This document shows, in pieces, positions 26,030 to 34,881 of a stretch of 64,000 nucleotides of DNA. Source of the stretch: Hymenobacter norwichensis DSM 15439 (lineage in GTDB: Bacteria > Bacteroidota > Bacteroidia > Cytophagales > Hymenobacteraceae); the NCBI RefSeq assembly GCF_000420705.1, contig NZ_ATVL01000006.1, positions 372,001-436,000 of the forward strand, given 5' to 3'. Under the pieces are notes generated by a model that was not told the DNA's origin, ran no database searches, and was given only the letters and a program-made list of their open reading frames with translations. The first letter of the stretch is position 1; each line of letters opens with the position of its first letter. The position numbers and the translations under genes were made by a program.

Positions 26030-26764
26030 ATGACCTGCGTTATTCTCGATGATGAGCCGCTGGCTCTGGATTTGCTGGCCGACTATTGTGCCCAGGTGCC
26101 GGGGCTGAAGCTGCTGGGCCAGTTTGATGAGGCGCTGGTAGGCCTGGCTTTCCTGCAAGACAACCCCGTGGACGTGGTGTTTCTGGATATTCATATGCCG
26201 CGCCTGACGGGCCTGCAACTCGCGCAACTGTTGCCCCAGCCCGGCCCGCGTATCATCTTCACCACCGCCTACGACCAGTACGCCGTGCGCAGCTACGAGC
26301 TCAACGCCACCGATTACCTTCTGAAGCCCGTTGCCTTCGAACGGTTTGTGCAGGCAGTACAGAAAGTCCGGCAACAACTGACGCCGGCGGCTCCGTCTGC
26401 CGTTTCTGCTGCACCCGCCATGGCTGAGGTGTACCCAACGGCGCCGGATGCCATGTTCGTGAAGAACGAGCACCGCTTGCAGCGCGTCGCTTTCGATGAT
26501 ATTCTCTATATCGAGGGCATGAAAGAGTACCTTATGATTTATACTACCACTGGCAAGGTGCTCACGTTGCAGTCGTTTCGGCGGGTGGAGGAAGTGCTGC
26601 CGCCTGAGCGGTTTGCGCGCATCCACAAGTCCTTCTTAGTATCCATGAGCCGCATCGAGCACGTGGAGCGGGGCAAAGTGCAAGTAGCCGGCCGCTTACT
26701 CCCCATCGGTGACACCTACCGCGAGTCGTTTGCCGCCCTTATTCGGACCTGGCAGCAGTTGTAG
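26030..26764 (+). CDS. LytTR-family response regulator
   Basis: A 244-residue regulator from ATG 26030 (MTCVILDDEPLALDLL). The receiver has the acidic pair DDE, phosphoacceptor Asp in VVFLDIHMPRLTG, TAYDQYAV and the conserved Lys in LLKPVAF. A Pro/Ala linker leads to a LytTR DNA-binding domain (FVKNEHRLQRVAFDDILYIEG, then FARIHKSFLVSM). It is the partner of the kinase encoded upstream. LytTR proteins usually bind paired direct repeats in promoters; the divergent ABC operon is a natural target to test. A terminator follows. Confidence 0.92.
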   Translation: MTCVILDDEPLALDLLADYCAQVPGLKLLGQFDEALVGLAFLQDNPVDVVFLDIHMPRLTGLQLAQLLPQPGPRIIFTTAYDQYAVRSYELNATDYLLKPVAFERFVQAVQKVRQQLTPAAPSAVSAAPAMAEVYPTAPDAMFVKNEHRLQRVAFDDILYIEGMKEYLMIYTTTGKVLTLQSFRRVEEVLPPERFARIHKSFLVSMSRIEHVERGKVQVAGRLLPIGDTYRESFAALIRTWQQL

Positions 26765-26831
26765 TGAAAGCCGGAATAGTGCTTTGCTGCTATACCAGGG
26801 GCACTGAAAAACAGAGTAGCCCGAAAAAACG

Positions 26832-26861
26832 CCAGCCACTCCTTTTGCAAGAAGTGGCTGG
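26832..26861 (+). terminator. Hairpin between the LytTR regulator and wrbA
   Basis: CCAGCCACT (26832-26840) pairs with AGTGGCTGG (26853-26861). It lies between convergent genes; no T-run follows on the + strand, but the minus strand has TTTTTTCGG just beyond. Confidence 0.55.
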
Positions 26862-26927
26862 GTAATGCTGCAATGGTGTGCGGGAACAGTGCTATTATTT
26901 GTAATCCGAATGCTAAATTAAATGAAA

Positions 26928-27542
26928 TTATTTAACTGCTAGCTTCTTAGCTATTTCGGAAGTATGGCGGCCCTGGTAGCGGGCACCCTCTAATTCGTTG
27001 GCACTTGGCTGACGCTCGCCTTGGCCACCGGCCACGGTGCTGGCGCCGTAAGGAGTGCCGCCCGTTACTTCCTCGTGGCCCATCTGGCCCTGCCAAGCGT
27101 AGGGCAGGCCCACAATCACGAAGCCGTGGTGGAGCAGTTCAGTATGGAATGCGCGGAGTGTAGTTTCTTGGCCGCCGTGCTGAGTAGCGGTGCTCACGAA
27201 GGCGCTACCTACTTTGCCTACCAATGCTCCTTTGGCCCATAGCCCGCCGGTGCTGTCCATGAAGGCCTGCATCTGGCCGCACAAGTTGCCGTAGCGGGTA
27301 GGCGTGCCAAATACAATGTTGTCGTAGTCTACCAGCTCGTCAGGATTGGCTACGGGGATATGCTCGAAAGCCTTTTGGGCACCGGTAGCGCCGGTTTTAT
27401 CGAGTACTTCCTGGGGCAGTGTTTCGGGCACACGCTTAATTACCACTTCGTTGCCTTCCACTTCGCGGGCACCTTCAGCAATGGCCTCGGCCAACTTATA
27501 CACGTGGCCATAGGTGGAATAAAAAAGGATCAGGGTCTTCAT
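26928..27542 (-). CDS. wrbA: NAD(P)H:quinone oxidoreductase, WrbA type
   Basis: A 204-residue flavodoxin-fold enzyme. FMN-phosphate loop: [21 protein letters not shown]-contact loops: [23 protein letters not shown] and [17 protein letters not shown]; closing [19 protein letters not shown]. WrbA enzymes perform two-electron reduction of quinones with NAD(P)H, protecting from semiquinone radicals. It is monocistronic with a candidate promoter at 27630-27637. Confidence 0.95.
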   Translation of the reverse strand: MKTLILFYSTYGHVYKLAEAIAEGAREVEGNEVVIKRVPETLPQEVLDKTGATGAQKAFEHIPVANPDELVDYDNIVFGTPTRYGNLCGQMQAFMDSTGGLWAKGALVGKVGSAFVSTATQHGGQETTLRAFHTELLHHGFVIVGLPYAWQGQMGHEEVTGGTPYGASTVAGGQGERQPSANELEGARYQGRHTSEIAKKLAVK

Positions 27543-27930
27543 GAAAAAGGGGTAGGGTTAAGTGAGAGAAAGAAAGCAACTGCCTATTGGAAGTACTGCC
27601 AAGCTAATCATTTGCGGGGTTATACGGTGCAAACATATGTAGGTACATTTTATAGAAGATAGATTTTATAAAAAATAAATTTTGCCAGCCTGAAAGCCCG
27701 TTGCTATTGCCAGCAAGAAAAATTTAGCACCATGTTACTACCGCATGCAACCGTAGCGGGCGGGAACGGGCTCTAGTGGTTGTAGCCGGCCAGCTGATAA
27801 GGTCGGCGCTGGTATTTTGTTTAGTTAGCTTGCCGCCTATGCAACTTATATACGTCCACTACGCACCGGCCCAACGGGGGCTGCGGTTTGCGGGGGCACA
27901 CGGTACCGGCTTCGGGAGCCGCGTGGCGCA
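27543..27930. other. Divergent intergenic region
   Basis: A 388-bp gap between wrbA (-) and the ECF sigma gene (+). It includes the candidate wrbA promoter at 27630-27637 and an A/T-rich stretch at 27645-27690. No coding sequence or clear operator was seen. Confidence 0.5.
27630..27637 (-). promoter_or_regulatory. Candidate -7 element TATGTTTG for wrbA
   Basis: On the minus strand the sequence is TATGTTTG, an exact TAnnTTTG match, about 88 bp before the wrbA start. A -33 motif is not clear. Confidence 0.4.
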
Positions 27931-28629
27931 GTGAGTGCGCTTTCGTCTTTGGCACTGCGGCCCTCTAGTGGGCTGCGGGGGCTGCTAGCCGGTGCATCCG
28001 CATCGTCGTCATCATCGACTGAGGCTTTCACTTCGCCTGTTCCTACCGTGCGCCAACTCACGCCGCCTTCTCAGCTAAGCGAGGCCGAACTAATTGATGG
28101 CTGCTTAGCCGGCAGTCGGCTGATGCAGAAATACTTATACGAGCGGTTTTCCGGCCGGATGATGGCTGTATGCTTGCGTTACGCTCAAACCACCTTCGAG
28201 GCCGAAGACGTGTTGCAGGAAGGCTTTATTACCGTGTTCCGTAACTTAGGCAGCTTCCGCCGCGAATGTCCGCTGGAGTTCTGGATTCGGCGTATCATGG
28301 TAAACGCTGCTCTGCGCCAGCACCGCCGCAATGCGCCGCTGGTAGCCGTGAGTGAAGGCGAGTACCCGGAAGAGCTGGCCGGCGAGGAATTTACGCTGGC
28401 CAACTACGGTTTCGAGGACCTGCTAGCTATTGTGCAAGAGCTGGCCCCACGCTACCGGATGGTGTTCAACCTGTTCGCCATTGAAGGCTACGGCCACAAA
28501 GAAATTGGGGAGATGCTTGGCATTTCCGAAGGCACCAGTAAATCACAGTACTCCCGGGCACGGGCAATTTTGAAGTCGAAAATCGAGCGTCTCGACGCAC
28601 AATCCAAGCATGGCCACTTCCGCACCTAA
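27931..28629 (+). CDS. ECF RNA polymerase sigma factor
   Basis: A 232-residue sigma-70 family protein. Region 2: LIDGCLAGSRLMQKYLYERF, CLRYAQTTFEAEDVLQEGFITVF; region 4: LAPRYRMVFNLFAIEGYGHKEIGEMLGISEGTSKSQYSRARAILK. The listed GTG start gives about 45 extra Ser/Ala-rich residues before region 2, so a later start is possible, but no ATG lies before region 2. The next gene overlaps the 3' end by 20 bp and encodes a membrane protein with anti-sigma-like placement, so the two are probably a sigma/anti-sigma-type pair. Confidence 0.9.
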   Translation: MSALSSLALRPSSGLRGLLAGASASSSSSTEAFTSPVPTVRQLTPPSQLSEAELIDGCLAGSRLMQKYLYERFSGRMMAVCLRYAQTTFEAEDVLQEGFITVFRNLGSFRRECPLEFWIRRIMVNAALRQHRRNAPLVAVSEGEYPEELAGEEFTLANYGFEDLLAIVQELAPRYRMVFNLFAIEGYGHKEIGEMLGISEGTSKSQYSRARAILKSKIERLDAQSKHGHFRT

Positions 28630-30244
28630 TCCTACTCCCGACCCACGGCCCACCGGCGACTTGGAGCATCTGTTTCGGCAGAAGTTCGCAGAAGCCGAGG
28701 TGACGCCGCGTGCCGGCCTCTGGGAGCAACTCGACCACGAGCTGCTTGTTGAGCAAAACAATACCTACCGGCGCAAGCTCACGTGGCACCGCTGGGTGGC
28801 TGCCGCCTGCCTGCTGCTGTTCTTCAGCGCAAGCGGCTGGGCTATTCTGCGCAAGTGGCAGAACTCCACCTCCAGTGTAGCCGAATATAGCACAACCACC
28901 AACTCCTCGGGTACCCGTGTAGCGGCCAATAACCAAGCCACCGCTGCCACTGGTGCTGCTGCGGCTAGCGCCGAAGGCCAAAAACCAACCGGCAGCGCTA
29001 CTGATACCAACAACGGCCTGCTAGCTTTGGAGGGAGAATATATTTCGGCCGATGCTACCCGTTCAACCCTAAGCCAAGCTCCAGGTAGTGAATACGACGC
29101 TTACGCTGCTCAAATAGCTGCCGCTGGCCAAGGCATATCAGAGACTAGCCGCAGCCAAGCCCGTCAGGGCCGCACGTATGAGAGCAGTGAGGTAGGCGCC
29201 GAATCGGTATTTGCTGGGAGCCGCTACCCTGGCCTAACTTCTAGCGTGGCTGCGCAGTTTGGTGCCAACTATGCTACCGAAAGCAACGCCAGCCTACCAG
29301 GCTGGAATGGGTTGACGCCGCGCTTCGCCAACCTGCGCGGTGGCTGGTTGGGTGCCCGCCCCGATACCCTGAAAGCCTCGTTGCTGGCCGTGCCGCAGCC
29401 AGGCGCTCTGGCCGCGGCCAAAGATGAAACCCAGCCGCCTGCCAAGCAGTGGCGCCGGTTACGCCTAGGGGCTACGTACGCCGCTGCCTCCTACAACCCC
29501 AACATCAATTTCTCGCACAGCGACGGCCGTGTGCAGGCTGATGCCGTTACCAATGCCCTGCGCAACTACTACCAAGACGACGCTGAAACCGAATACCGCC
29601 GCAACCTGCGGGCCGGCCTTAGCCAGCGCGTTGCCGTTACGGCCGCGTATGCTCTCAATAAGCACTGGACCTTGGTTTCCGGAGTGGAAGCAGCCGAGCA
29701 GCACGCTACTTCTGCCACCAGCTACGGTTTTATTGATGGCCGTCAGGTGAGCCGCCAGGTGGCCAATTTATTTGATAGCCGCGGCAATAATGCCTTCACT
29801 TCGGGCGCGGCAGCGGTAGCTCCAACGGCTACCCGCAAAACCTCGTACCGCTACCGGACCATGGCCGTGCCAGTGGAAATCCGCTATGGCTCTGCGAAAC
29901 CTGGCACCTCGCTCTACGCTAAAGTAGGCGCGGCTGTCGGCTTGCTGTTGGGTACTCGTTCGGAGCTGGAAGGTTCGCCGGAGGCTGCCCGCGTGTATTC
30001 GCTGGGTTCCTCTGATTCGCCGTATCGGCAGCTGCAAACCTCGGTACGGGGTGGAGCCGGGGTGCGCTACCAACCCGCCGCTGCTAGCTGGAGCTTGGCA
30101 CTAGGTACCACCACCGAGGTTGGTTTGACTACCCTCAACGCCAACCCTAGCCAGCGTGCTCTCAACCAGTCGCGGCCTTACAGCATCGGGCTAGAAGCCA
30201 GTGTGGATTTCGGTAGCGCGAAACCCGCCGCCGTAATGCCGTAG
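28610..30244 (+). CDS. Membrane-anchored partner of the ECF sigma factor with C-terminal barrel-like domain
   Basis: A 544-residue protein starting inside the sigma gene. The N-terminal about 60 residues (LFRQKFAEAEVTPRAGLWEQLDHELL) are cytoplasmic, followed by one TM helix (WVAAACLLLFFSASGWAIL), a long Ser/Thr/Ala-rich spacer and a C-terminal half of beta-strands like an outer-membrane barrel (RLRLGATYAAASYNPNINF; YRTMAVPVEIRYG; ASLYAKVGAAVGLLLG). This N-tail/TM/barrel layout after an ECF sigma is common in Cytophagales, and it is inferred that the N-terminal part binds the sigma factor. How the barrel-like part is placed across the envelope is unclear. Confidence 0.75.
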   Translation: MATSAPNPTPDPRPTGDLEHLFRQKFAEAEVTPRAGLWEQLDHELLVEQNNTYRRKLTWHRWVAAACLLLFFSASGWAILRKWQNSTSSVAEYSTTTNSSGTRVAANNQATAATGAAAASAEGQKPTGSATDTNNGLLALEGEYISADATRSTLSQAPGSEYDAYAAQIAAAGQGISETSRSQARQGRTYESSEVGAESVFAGSRYPGLTSSVAAQFGANYATESNASLPGWNGLTPRFANLRGGWLGARPDTLKASLLAVPQPGALAAAKDETQPPAKQWRRLRLGATYAAASYNPNINFSHSDGRVQADAVTNALRNYYQDDAETEYRRNLRAGLSQRVAVTAAYALNKHWTLVSGVEAAEQHATSATSYGFIDGRQVSRQVANLFDSRGNNAFTSGAAAVAPTATRKTSYRYRTMAVPVEIRYGSAKPGTSLYAKVGAAVGLLLGTRSELEGSPEAARVYSLGSSDSPYRQLQTSVRGGAGVRYQPAAASWSLALGTTTEVGLTTLNANPSQRALNQSRPYSIGLEASVDFGSAKPAAVMP

Positions 30245-30275
30245 TGAGTTACAGTCTTTTTGCCTTTCTCAGTTT

Positions 30276-30656
30276 ATGCTTCGCATTCTTACTTGCTTGA
30301 TGGTCGGGCTTTCCTCACTGTTCATTACGGCTTGTAGCTCCGTGGCCGATGATGATATGAGCCCTGCTTGCGTCAGTAATTTTGCTGATACGCTTATTGC
30401 TCAACTTCTTGCGCAGCCCAAGCAAACACCAGTCGCCGAAATCACGCAGTACACTTACCAAGGCCAAACGGTGTACCTCGTAACGGGAGGTAGCACGGCT
30501 GGCGCGGCAGGTACTACCCTCAACTACCTGTTCGATACCTGTGGCAACGTACTCTGTGCTGCCACAGGCGGCCCCAACGGACAAGGCGACGGCCGCTGCC
30601 CTGGTTTCCAAGCCAGTGCTACCAACCCGGTCCTCGTTTGGCGCGATCCGCGCTGA
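30276..30656 (+). CDS. Small lipoprotein, paralogue 1 (DUF6970-like)
   Basis: A 126-residue lipoprotein: signal with lipobox (LSSLFITACSSV), then a cysteine-containing domain. It aligns with the next gene over its full length: C...LIAQLLAQPKQTP, I..YTYQGQTVYLV, LFDTCGNVLCAATGG, GQGDGRCPGF and the end LVWRDPR. From memory these resemble the DUF6970 family; this is unverified. Likely periplasmic or outer-membrane facing. No function is known. It follows the sigma-partner gene by 31 bp. Confidence 0.7.
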   Translation: MLRILTCLMVGLSSLFITACSSVADDDMSPACVSNFADTLIAQLLAQPKQTPVAEITQYTYQGQTVYLVTGGSTAGAAGTTLNYLFDTCGNVLCAATGGPNGQGDGRCPGFQASATNPVLVWRDPR

Positions 30657-30703
30657 TGATTGAGGGAGTTACGACATGCTATTATCCGCCCTGATTTGTA
30701 CAA

Positions 30704-31063
30704 ATGATGAAAACACTACTCTTTCTTTTGACTTGCTGGGTGATGCTGGGGTTGGTACAGTGTCAAAAAGACGCAGATGTAGGCCCTAAGCAGTGTTCGG
30801 GACTGATTCAGGCAAAAATAGAGGAGCTTCAACGCAAGCCCAAGCAGAACCCGGCTGCCCGCATCTACGAGTATCAGTATGATGGCCGCACGGTGTACAC
30901 CATTTCCGCCGACTGCTGCGACCAGTTCAATACCCTGTACGATGAGTGCCTGAACCCCATTTGCGCGCCCAGCGGCGGCATCACAGGCCGTGGCGACGGC
31001 AAATGCCCCGACTTCGCAGCCAAAGCCACCAACGAGCGGCTTGTTTGGCTCGACCCCCGGTAG
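30704..31063 (+). CDS. Small lipoprotein, paralogue 2 (DUF6970-like)
   Basis: A 119-residue lipoprotein: signal LTCWVMLGLVQCQKD, then the same domain as paralogue 1 (IQAKIEELQRKPKQNPAA; YEYQYDGRTVYTIS; LYDECLNPICAPSGG; GRGDGKCPDF; LVWLDPR). It has extra cysteines (DCCDQF) where paralogue 1 has a Gly/Ala loop, so one pair of disulfides may be lost in the first copy. It is separated by 47 bp from paralogue 1 and is probably in the same transcript. Function unknown. Confidence 0.7.
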   Translation: MMKTLLFLLTCWVMLGLVQCQKDADVGPKQCSGLIQAKIEELQRKPKQNPAARIYEYQYDGRTVYTISADCCDQFNTLYDECLNPICAPSGGITGRGDGKCPDFAAKATNERLVWLDPR

Positions 31064-31109
31064 TATCTCTCAGCCCTTGCAGATTTCCTGTCCATCACAT
31101 CCACTTCCA

Positions 31110-31709
31110 ATGATGAAAACGTTACTTTCTCTCGCAACAGTTGGGTTAGTGTTAGGCTTGGCTTCCTGCCAAAAGGAAGAGGTAGAGCCAGCGGACGTGG
31201 TCTGTAAGTTCCCAGTGACAACAATTTGTTCTGATGGTACTTACGTGGCCAGGGATGTGCTGGTGGGGATGCGCGAAGCCAGCACCTTGCCACAGACGTT
31301 TCAACTGTTTAACAGCAATGCCTTTGTAATTAAATCGGTGATGGGGCCGCTGTATATTTCCAGTCTGCCCGCCGATAGCATCGACTACGTAGTGCGGGAG
31401 TTGAACCGGAAGGCGTATATCAACTCCGGGGCCTGGAAAGCCGTGAAAGATGGCAACGTGTATCTGCACTACCAGACCCGCGCCCTCACCGTTATTCCGC
31501 GCTTGCTGGACATGACAGTAGCCAACCAGCAAGACTGGGCCGCCACCGTGCAGCGCCTGCAATTGCAGGAGCAGCCTACCATGGTGAAATCTTGCTATCT
31601 GAATGTGCCGCTGTGCAGCGAGAAGTATTGGGTGAGCCAACTGCAACCGAATCCGCTGGTGAAATGGGCGCAGCTCAACAATATTATCCGCATTCAGCCC
31701 GGTGGGTAA
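31110..31709 (+). CDS. Putative lipoprotein of unknown function
   Basis: About 199 residues from ATG 31110 (MMKTLLSLATVGLVLGLASCQKEE), chosen because it gives a clean lipoprotein signal like that of the preceding gene; the frame is open upstream but that part overlaps paralogue 2. The mature part is mixed alpha/beta with a repeated mention of short hydrophobic strands (VVRELNRKAYINSGAWKAV; YLNVPLCSEKYW). I do not recognise a family. The similar signal sequence and close spacing suggest it belongs to the same small lipoprotein cluster behind the ECF sigma pair. Confidence 0.65.
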   Translation: MMKTLLSLATVGLVLGLASCQKEEVEPADVVCKFPVTTICSDGTYVARDVLVGMREASTLPQTFQLFNSNAFVIKSVMGPLYISSLPADSIDYVVRELNRKAYINSGAWKAVKDGNVYLHYQTRALTVIPRLLDMTVANQQDWAATVQRLQLQEQPTMVKSCYLNVPLCSEKYWVSQLQPNPLVKWAQLNNIIRIQPGG

Positions 31710-31821
31710 GTCAAGTTGTCTGGCCGCCGCAGGAACAACCTGAGTGTAACTATTGAACAACCTTGCCCGGATTTCTCTCGTGGAGGAACGACAATACCGT
31801 TACTGATGACGTCCCGTTTTC

Positions 31822-31855
31822 AAAAACCTCTTCGCGTTGTCGGGGAGGTTTTTTT
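31822..31855 (+). terminator. Intrinsic terminator after the lipoprotein cluster
   Basis: AAAAACCTC (31822-31830) pairs with GAGGTTTTT (31845-31853), followed by more T. It separates the cluster from uvrB. Confidence 0.85.
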
Positions 31856-31941
31856 GTTTGCCAGGAAACCTCCACTTTGCTAATGCAGTTATCAAAGGCT
31901 GACCTTTTTGTCAACCCGGTCAGGCAGCTACTCTACCGCAC

Positions 31942-33978
31942 ATGAACTATCAGCTTACCTCGGAATTCAAACCCACCGGCGACCAGCCGCGCGCCATCAA
32001 GCAGTTGGTGGAAGGCGTGAACAACGGCGAGCCGGCGCAGGTGCTGCTCGGGGCCACGGGTACCGGCAAAACCTTCACCATGGCCAACGTAATTGCCGAA
32101 ACCGGCAAGCCGGCGCTGGTGCTGTGCCACAATAAAACCCTAGCCGCCCAGCTCTACGGCGAGTTCAAGCAGTTCTTTCCCAACAACGCCGTAGAGTACT
32201 ACATTAGCTACTACGACTACTACCAGCCCGAGGCCTACATTGCCAGCACCGACGTATTCATCGAGAAGGATCTGGCCATCAACCAGGAAATCGAGAAGCT
32301 GCGGCTGCATACCACCTCCACGCTGCTCAGCGGCCGCCGCGACGTAATTGTTATTGCGTCGGTTTCGTGCATCTACGGTATTGGCAACCCCGAGGAGTTC
32401 AGTAAAAACGTGATTTACCTGGCGCCCGGCCTGCGGTACTCGCGCAACAACCTGCTCTATCAGTTCGTGCAGATTCTGTATTCACGGACCGAAATGGAGT
32501 TCACCCGTGGCTCGTTCCGGGTGAAGGGCGACACGGTAGACATCTTCCCAGCCTACGCCGACTACGCGTACCGCATCTTCTTCTTCGGCGACGAAATCGA
32601 GGCTATCCACAAGATTGACCCGGTGAGTGGCAAGAAGCTGGCCGACGAGAAATCGGTGACGCTGTACCCAGCCCAGTTGTTCGTAACCGGCAAAGACACG
32701 CTCAACCAAGCCATCAAGGAAATCCAGTTTGATATGGTGCAGCAGCACGCCTACTTCGAGAAGGAGGGGCGCGACTCAGAGGCCAAGCGCATCATGGAGC
32801 GCACCGAGTTCGACCTGGAAATGATTCGGGAGCTGGGTTACTGCTCGGGCATCGAGAACTACTCGCGTTACTTCGATGGCCGCAACCCCGGCACCCGCCC
32901 GTTCTGTTTGCTCGACTACTTCCCCGACGACTACTTGCTGGTAGTGGACGAAAGCCACGCCACCATGCCTCAAATCCGGGCTATGTGGGGTGGCGACCGA
33001 AGCCGCAAAACGGCCCTTATCGAGTACGGTTTCCGCTTGCCTTCTGCCCTCGACAACCGCCCGCTTACCTTCAACGAATTCGAAAGTATGTACCGCCAAG
33101 CGGTGTTTGTATCGGCAACGCCCGCCGATTATGAGCTGACCCAGGCCAATGGTGTGGTGGTGGAGCAGATCATCCGACCTACGGGCCTATTGGACCCCGA
33201 AATCGACATTCGCCCTTCGGTGAACCAGATTGACGACCTGCTGGACGAAGTAGACAACCGTGTGAAGCAAGGCGACCGGGTGCTGGTAACCACGCTCACC
33301 AAGCGTATGGCCGAAGAACTCCAGAAGTATATGGAGCGCCTGGGTATCAAGTCCAGCTACGTGCACTCCGACGTAAAAACGTTGGACCGGGTGGAAATAC
33401 TGCGGCAACTGCGCCTCGGCGAAATTGACGTACTGATTGGCGTAAACCTGCTGCGCGAAGGCCTTGATTTGCCCGAAGTCAGCCTGGTAGCCATCCTCGA
33501 CGCCGACAAAGAAGGTTTCCTGCGTGACCAACGCAGCTTGATCCAGACTATGGGCCGCGCCGCCCGTAATGATAGAGGCAAAGTCATCATGTACGCCGAC
33601 CGGATGACTGGCTCTATGCAGCGCGCTATTGATGAAACCAACCGCCGCCGCGCCACCCAGTTGGCCTACAACCAGGAGCACGGCATCACGCCGCGCACCG
33701 TGCGCAAGAGCCACGCTGAAATCATCGGCCAGACTTCTCTCTCCGATTACCGCATTGTAGAGCCACAGGGCTACGCTGGCCCCGACACAGATACCGCGCT
33801 GGCCATTGCTGCTGAGCCGGTGGTGTCGATGATGACCAAAGTGGATTTGGAGAAGCTCATCAAGCAAACCGAAAAGCAGATGGAAGCCGCTGCCAAGGAC
33901 CTCGACTTCCTCACCGCCGCCAAACTCCGCGACGAGCTGGCGGCCCTCAAGCAGGTGCTCAAAACCAAGCGCGACTAA
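31942..33978 (+). CDS. uvrB: Excinuclease ABC subunit B
   Basis: A 678-residue UvrB, the damage-verifying helicase-like subunit of nucleotide excision repair. Visible: Walker A VLLGATGTGKTFT, the beta-hairpin region YYISYYDYYQPEAYI, SVSCIYGIG, Walker B LLVVDESHATMPQ, motif VLVTTLTKRMAEEL, HSDV, GVNLLREGLDLPEVSLV, MGRAARN and the C-terminal UvrC-binding UVR motif (KDLDFLTAAKLRDELAAL). Full length and intact. It binds UvrA and UvrC, encoded elsewhere. Start ATG 31942 fits the conserved N-terminus (LTSEFKPTGDQPRAI). Confidence 0.98.
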   Translation: MNYQLTSEFKPTGDQPRAIKQLVEGVNNGEPAQVLLGATGTGKTFTMANVIAETGKPALVLCHNKTLAAQLYGEFKQFFPNNAVEYYISYYDYYQPEAYIASTDVFIEKDLAINQEIEKLRLHTTSTLLSGRRDVIVIASVSCIYGIGNPEEFSKNVIYLAPGLRYSRNNLLYQFVQILYSRTEMEFTRGSFRVKGDTVDIFPAYADYAYRIFFFGDEIEAIHKIDPVSGKKLADEKSVTLYPAQLFVTGKDTLNQAIKEIQFDMVQQHAYFEKEGRDSEAKRIMERTEFDLEMIRELGYCSGIENYSRYFDGRNPGTRPFCLLDYFPDDYLLVVDESHATMPQIRAMWGGDRSRKTALIEYGFRLPSALDNRPLTFNEFESMYRQAVFVSATPADYELTQANGVVVEQIIRPTGLLDPEIDIRPSVNQIDDLLDEVDNRVKQGDRVLVTTLTKRMAEELQKYMERLGIKSSYVHSDVKTLDRVEILRQLRLGEIDVLIGVNLLREGLDLPEVSLVAILDADKEGFLRDQRSLIQTMGRAARNDRGKVIMYADRMTGSMQRAIDETNRRRATQLAYNQEHGITPRTVRKSHAEIIGQTSLSDYRIVEPQGYAGPDTDTALAIAAEPVVSMMTKVDLEKLIKQTEKQMEAAAKDLDFLTAAKLRDELAALKQVLKTKRD

Positions 33979-34001
33979 GCGTTCTGGTATAGTTCTTAAA
34001 G

Positions 34002-34044
34002 AAGGGAGATGGGCAGCCACGGTGGTTGTTCGTCTCCCTTTTTT
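34002..34044. terminator. Terminator between uvrB and the convergent esterase gene
   Basis: AAGGGAGA (34002-34009) pairs with TCTCCCTT (34033-34040), followed by TTTT; 23 bp after the uvrB stop. Confidence 0.75.
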
Positions 34045-34099
34045 GGTGCAGTAAACTCTTGTAGGCTTGACGCCAGATGGCTGCGTTGGGTATGCGTTT

Positions 34100-34828
34100 T
34101 TACAAGTATAAATCCACCATGCGGCGCCAGGCGGCCGGGTTGTGCGCTTCGCCTTCCCAGATGGGTAGTTCGTGACGGATGTCCTTGCTGGCTAGCTGCT
34201 GGCTTAGGAACAGGTTGTCTTGCAGAAAGGCATCTTCGTTGCCGATGGCCAGCGTGATTTCCAGGCGCCGTAGCTGGGTGAGGTAGAACTCGTCGGCGAG
34301 GTGAGGGATGAAGCGGTTGGGCGTGTTCAGGTACACGTTTTCATCAACGTAGCCCTGGAATAAATCCTGGAAGGTGGCCATGCCCTGGGTGAGGTCGTAG
34401 CGGCCACTCATGCCCACCACTTTGCCAAACAGATTAGGGTGCCGGAACGCGAGGTTGACGGCGTGGTAGGCGCCCATGCTACAGCCAGCGGCAATCAGAA
34501 ACGGGTTGGGGTTTTGGGCCACGCTCAGCGGTAGTACCTCTTCCAGAATGTATTGCTGGTAACGCAAATGGCGACAAATCCGCTCCGCTGGGGGCTTATT
34601 GAAGGCGTAGAGGCTCTCGGCATCAATGCTGTCAACGCAGTACACTTGCAGCAGCCCGGCCTCAATTTTGAGTTGCAGCGCCTCAATTACCCCCCAGTTC
34701 TCGTAGTCGTAAAAACGGGCTTTGCGGGTGGGGAAAAGCAGCACCCGCGCCCCGGTTTCGCCAAAAACCAGCAGCTCCATTGGTCGGCCTAGGGCAGTAC
34801 TATCCCATTTATGATATTCGCGACGCAT
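34100..34828 (-). CDS. Alpha/beta-hydrolase, esterase family
   Basis: A 242-residue protein from ATG 34826-34828 (MRREYHKWDSTALGRPM). It matches the putative-esterase (esterase D-like) group: LVFGETGARVLLFPTRKARFYDYENWG, nucleophile elbow AAGCSMGAYHAV (Ser in GCSMG), VVGMSGRYDL and the catalytic His in EGEAHNPAAW. No signal peptide is seen, so it is probably cytoplasmic. The substrate is unknown. The SGNH hydrolase gene lies 53 bp upstream on the same strand and may be in the same operon. Confidence 0.85.
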   Translation of the reverse strand: MRREYHKWDSTALGRPMELLVFGETGARVLLFPTRKARFYDYENWGVIEALQLKIEAGLLQVYCVDSIDAESLYAFNKPPAERICRHLRYQQYILEEVLPLSVAQNPNPFLIAAGCSMGAYHAVNLAFRHPNLFGKVVGMSGRYDLTQGMATFQDLFQGYVDENVYLNTPNRFIPHLADEFYLTQLRRLEITLAIGNEDAFLQDNLFLSQQLASKDIRHELPIWEGEAHNPAAWRRMVDLYL

Positions 34829-34881
34829 CAGCAAGTCGTTCAGTTGACACTAATAAAAGGTGGACTGTTCTGCTGGTGGGG

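Noticed and set aside
33187..34020. Long antisense open frame over uvrB (277 codons)
   Set aside because: It is a mirror of the highly conserved uvrB reading frame in a GC-rich gene; no family features in its translation.
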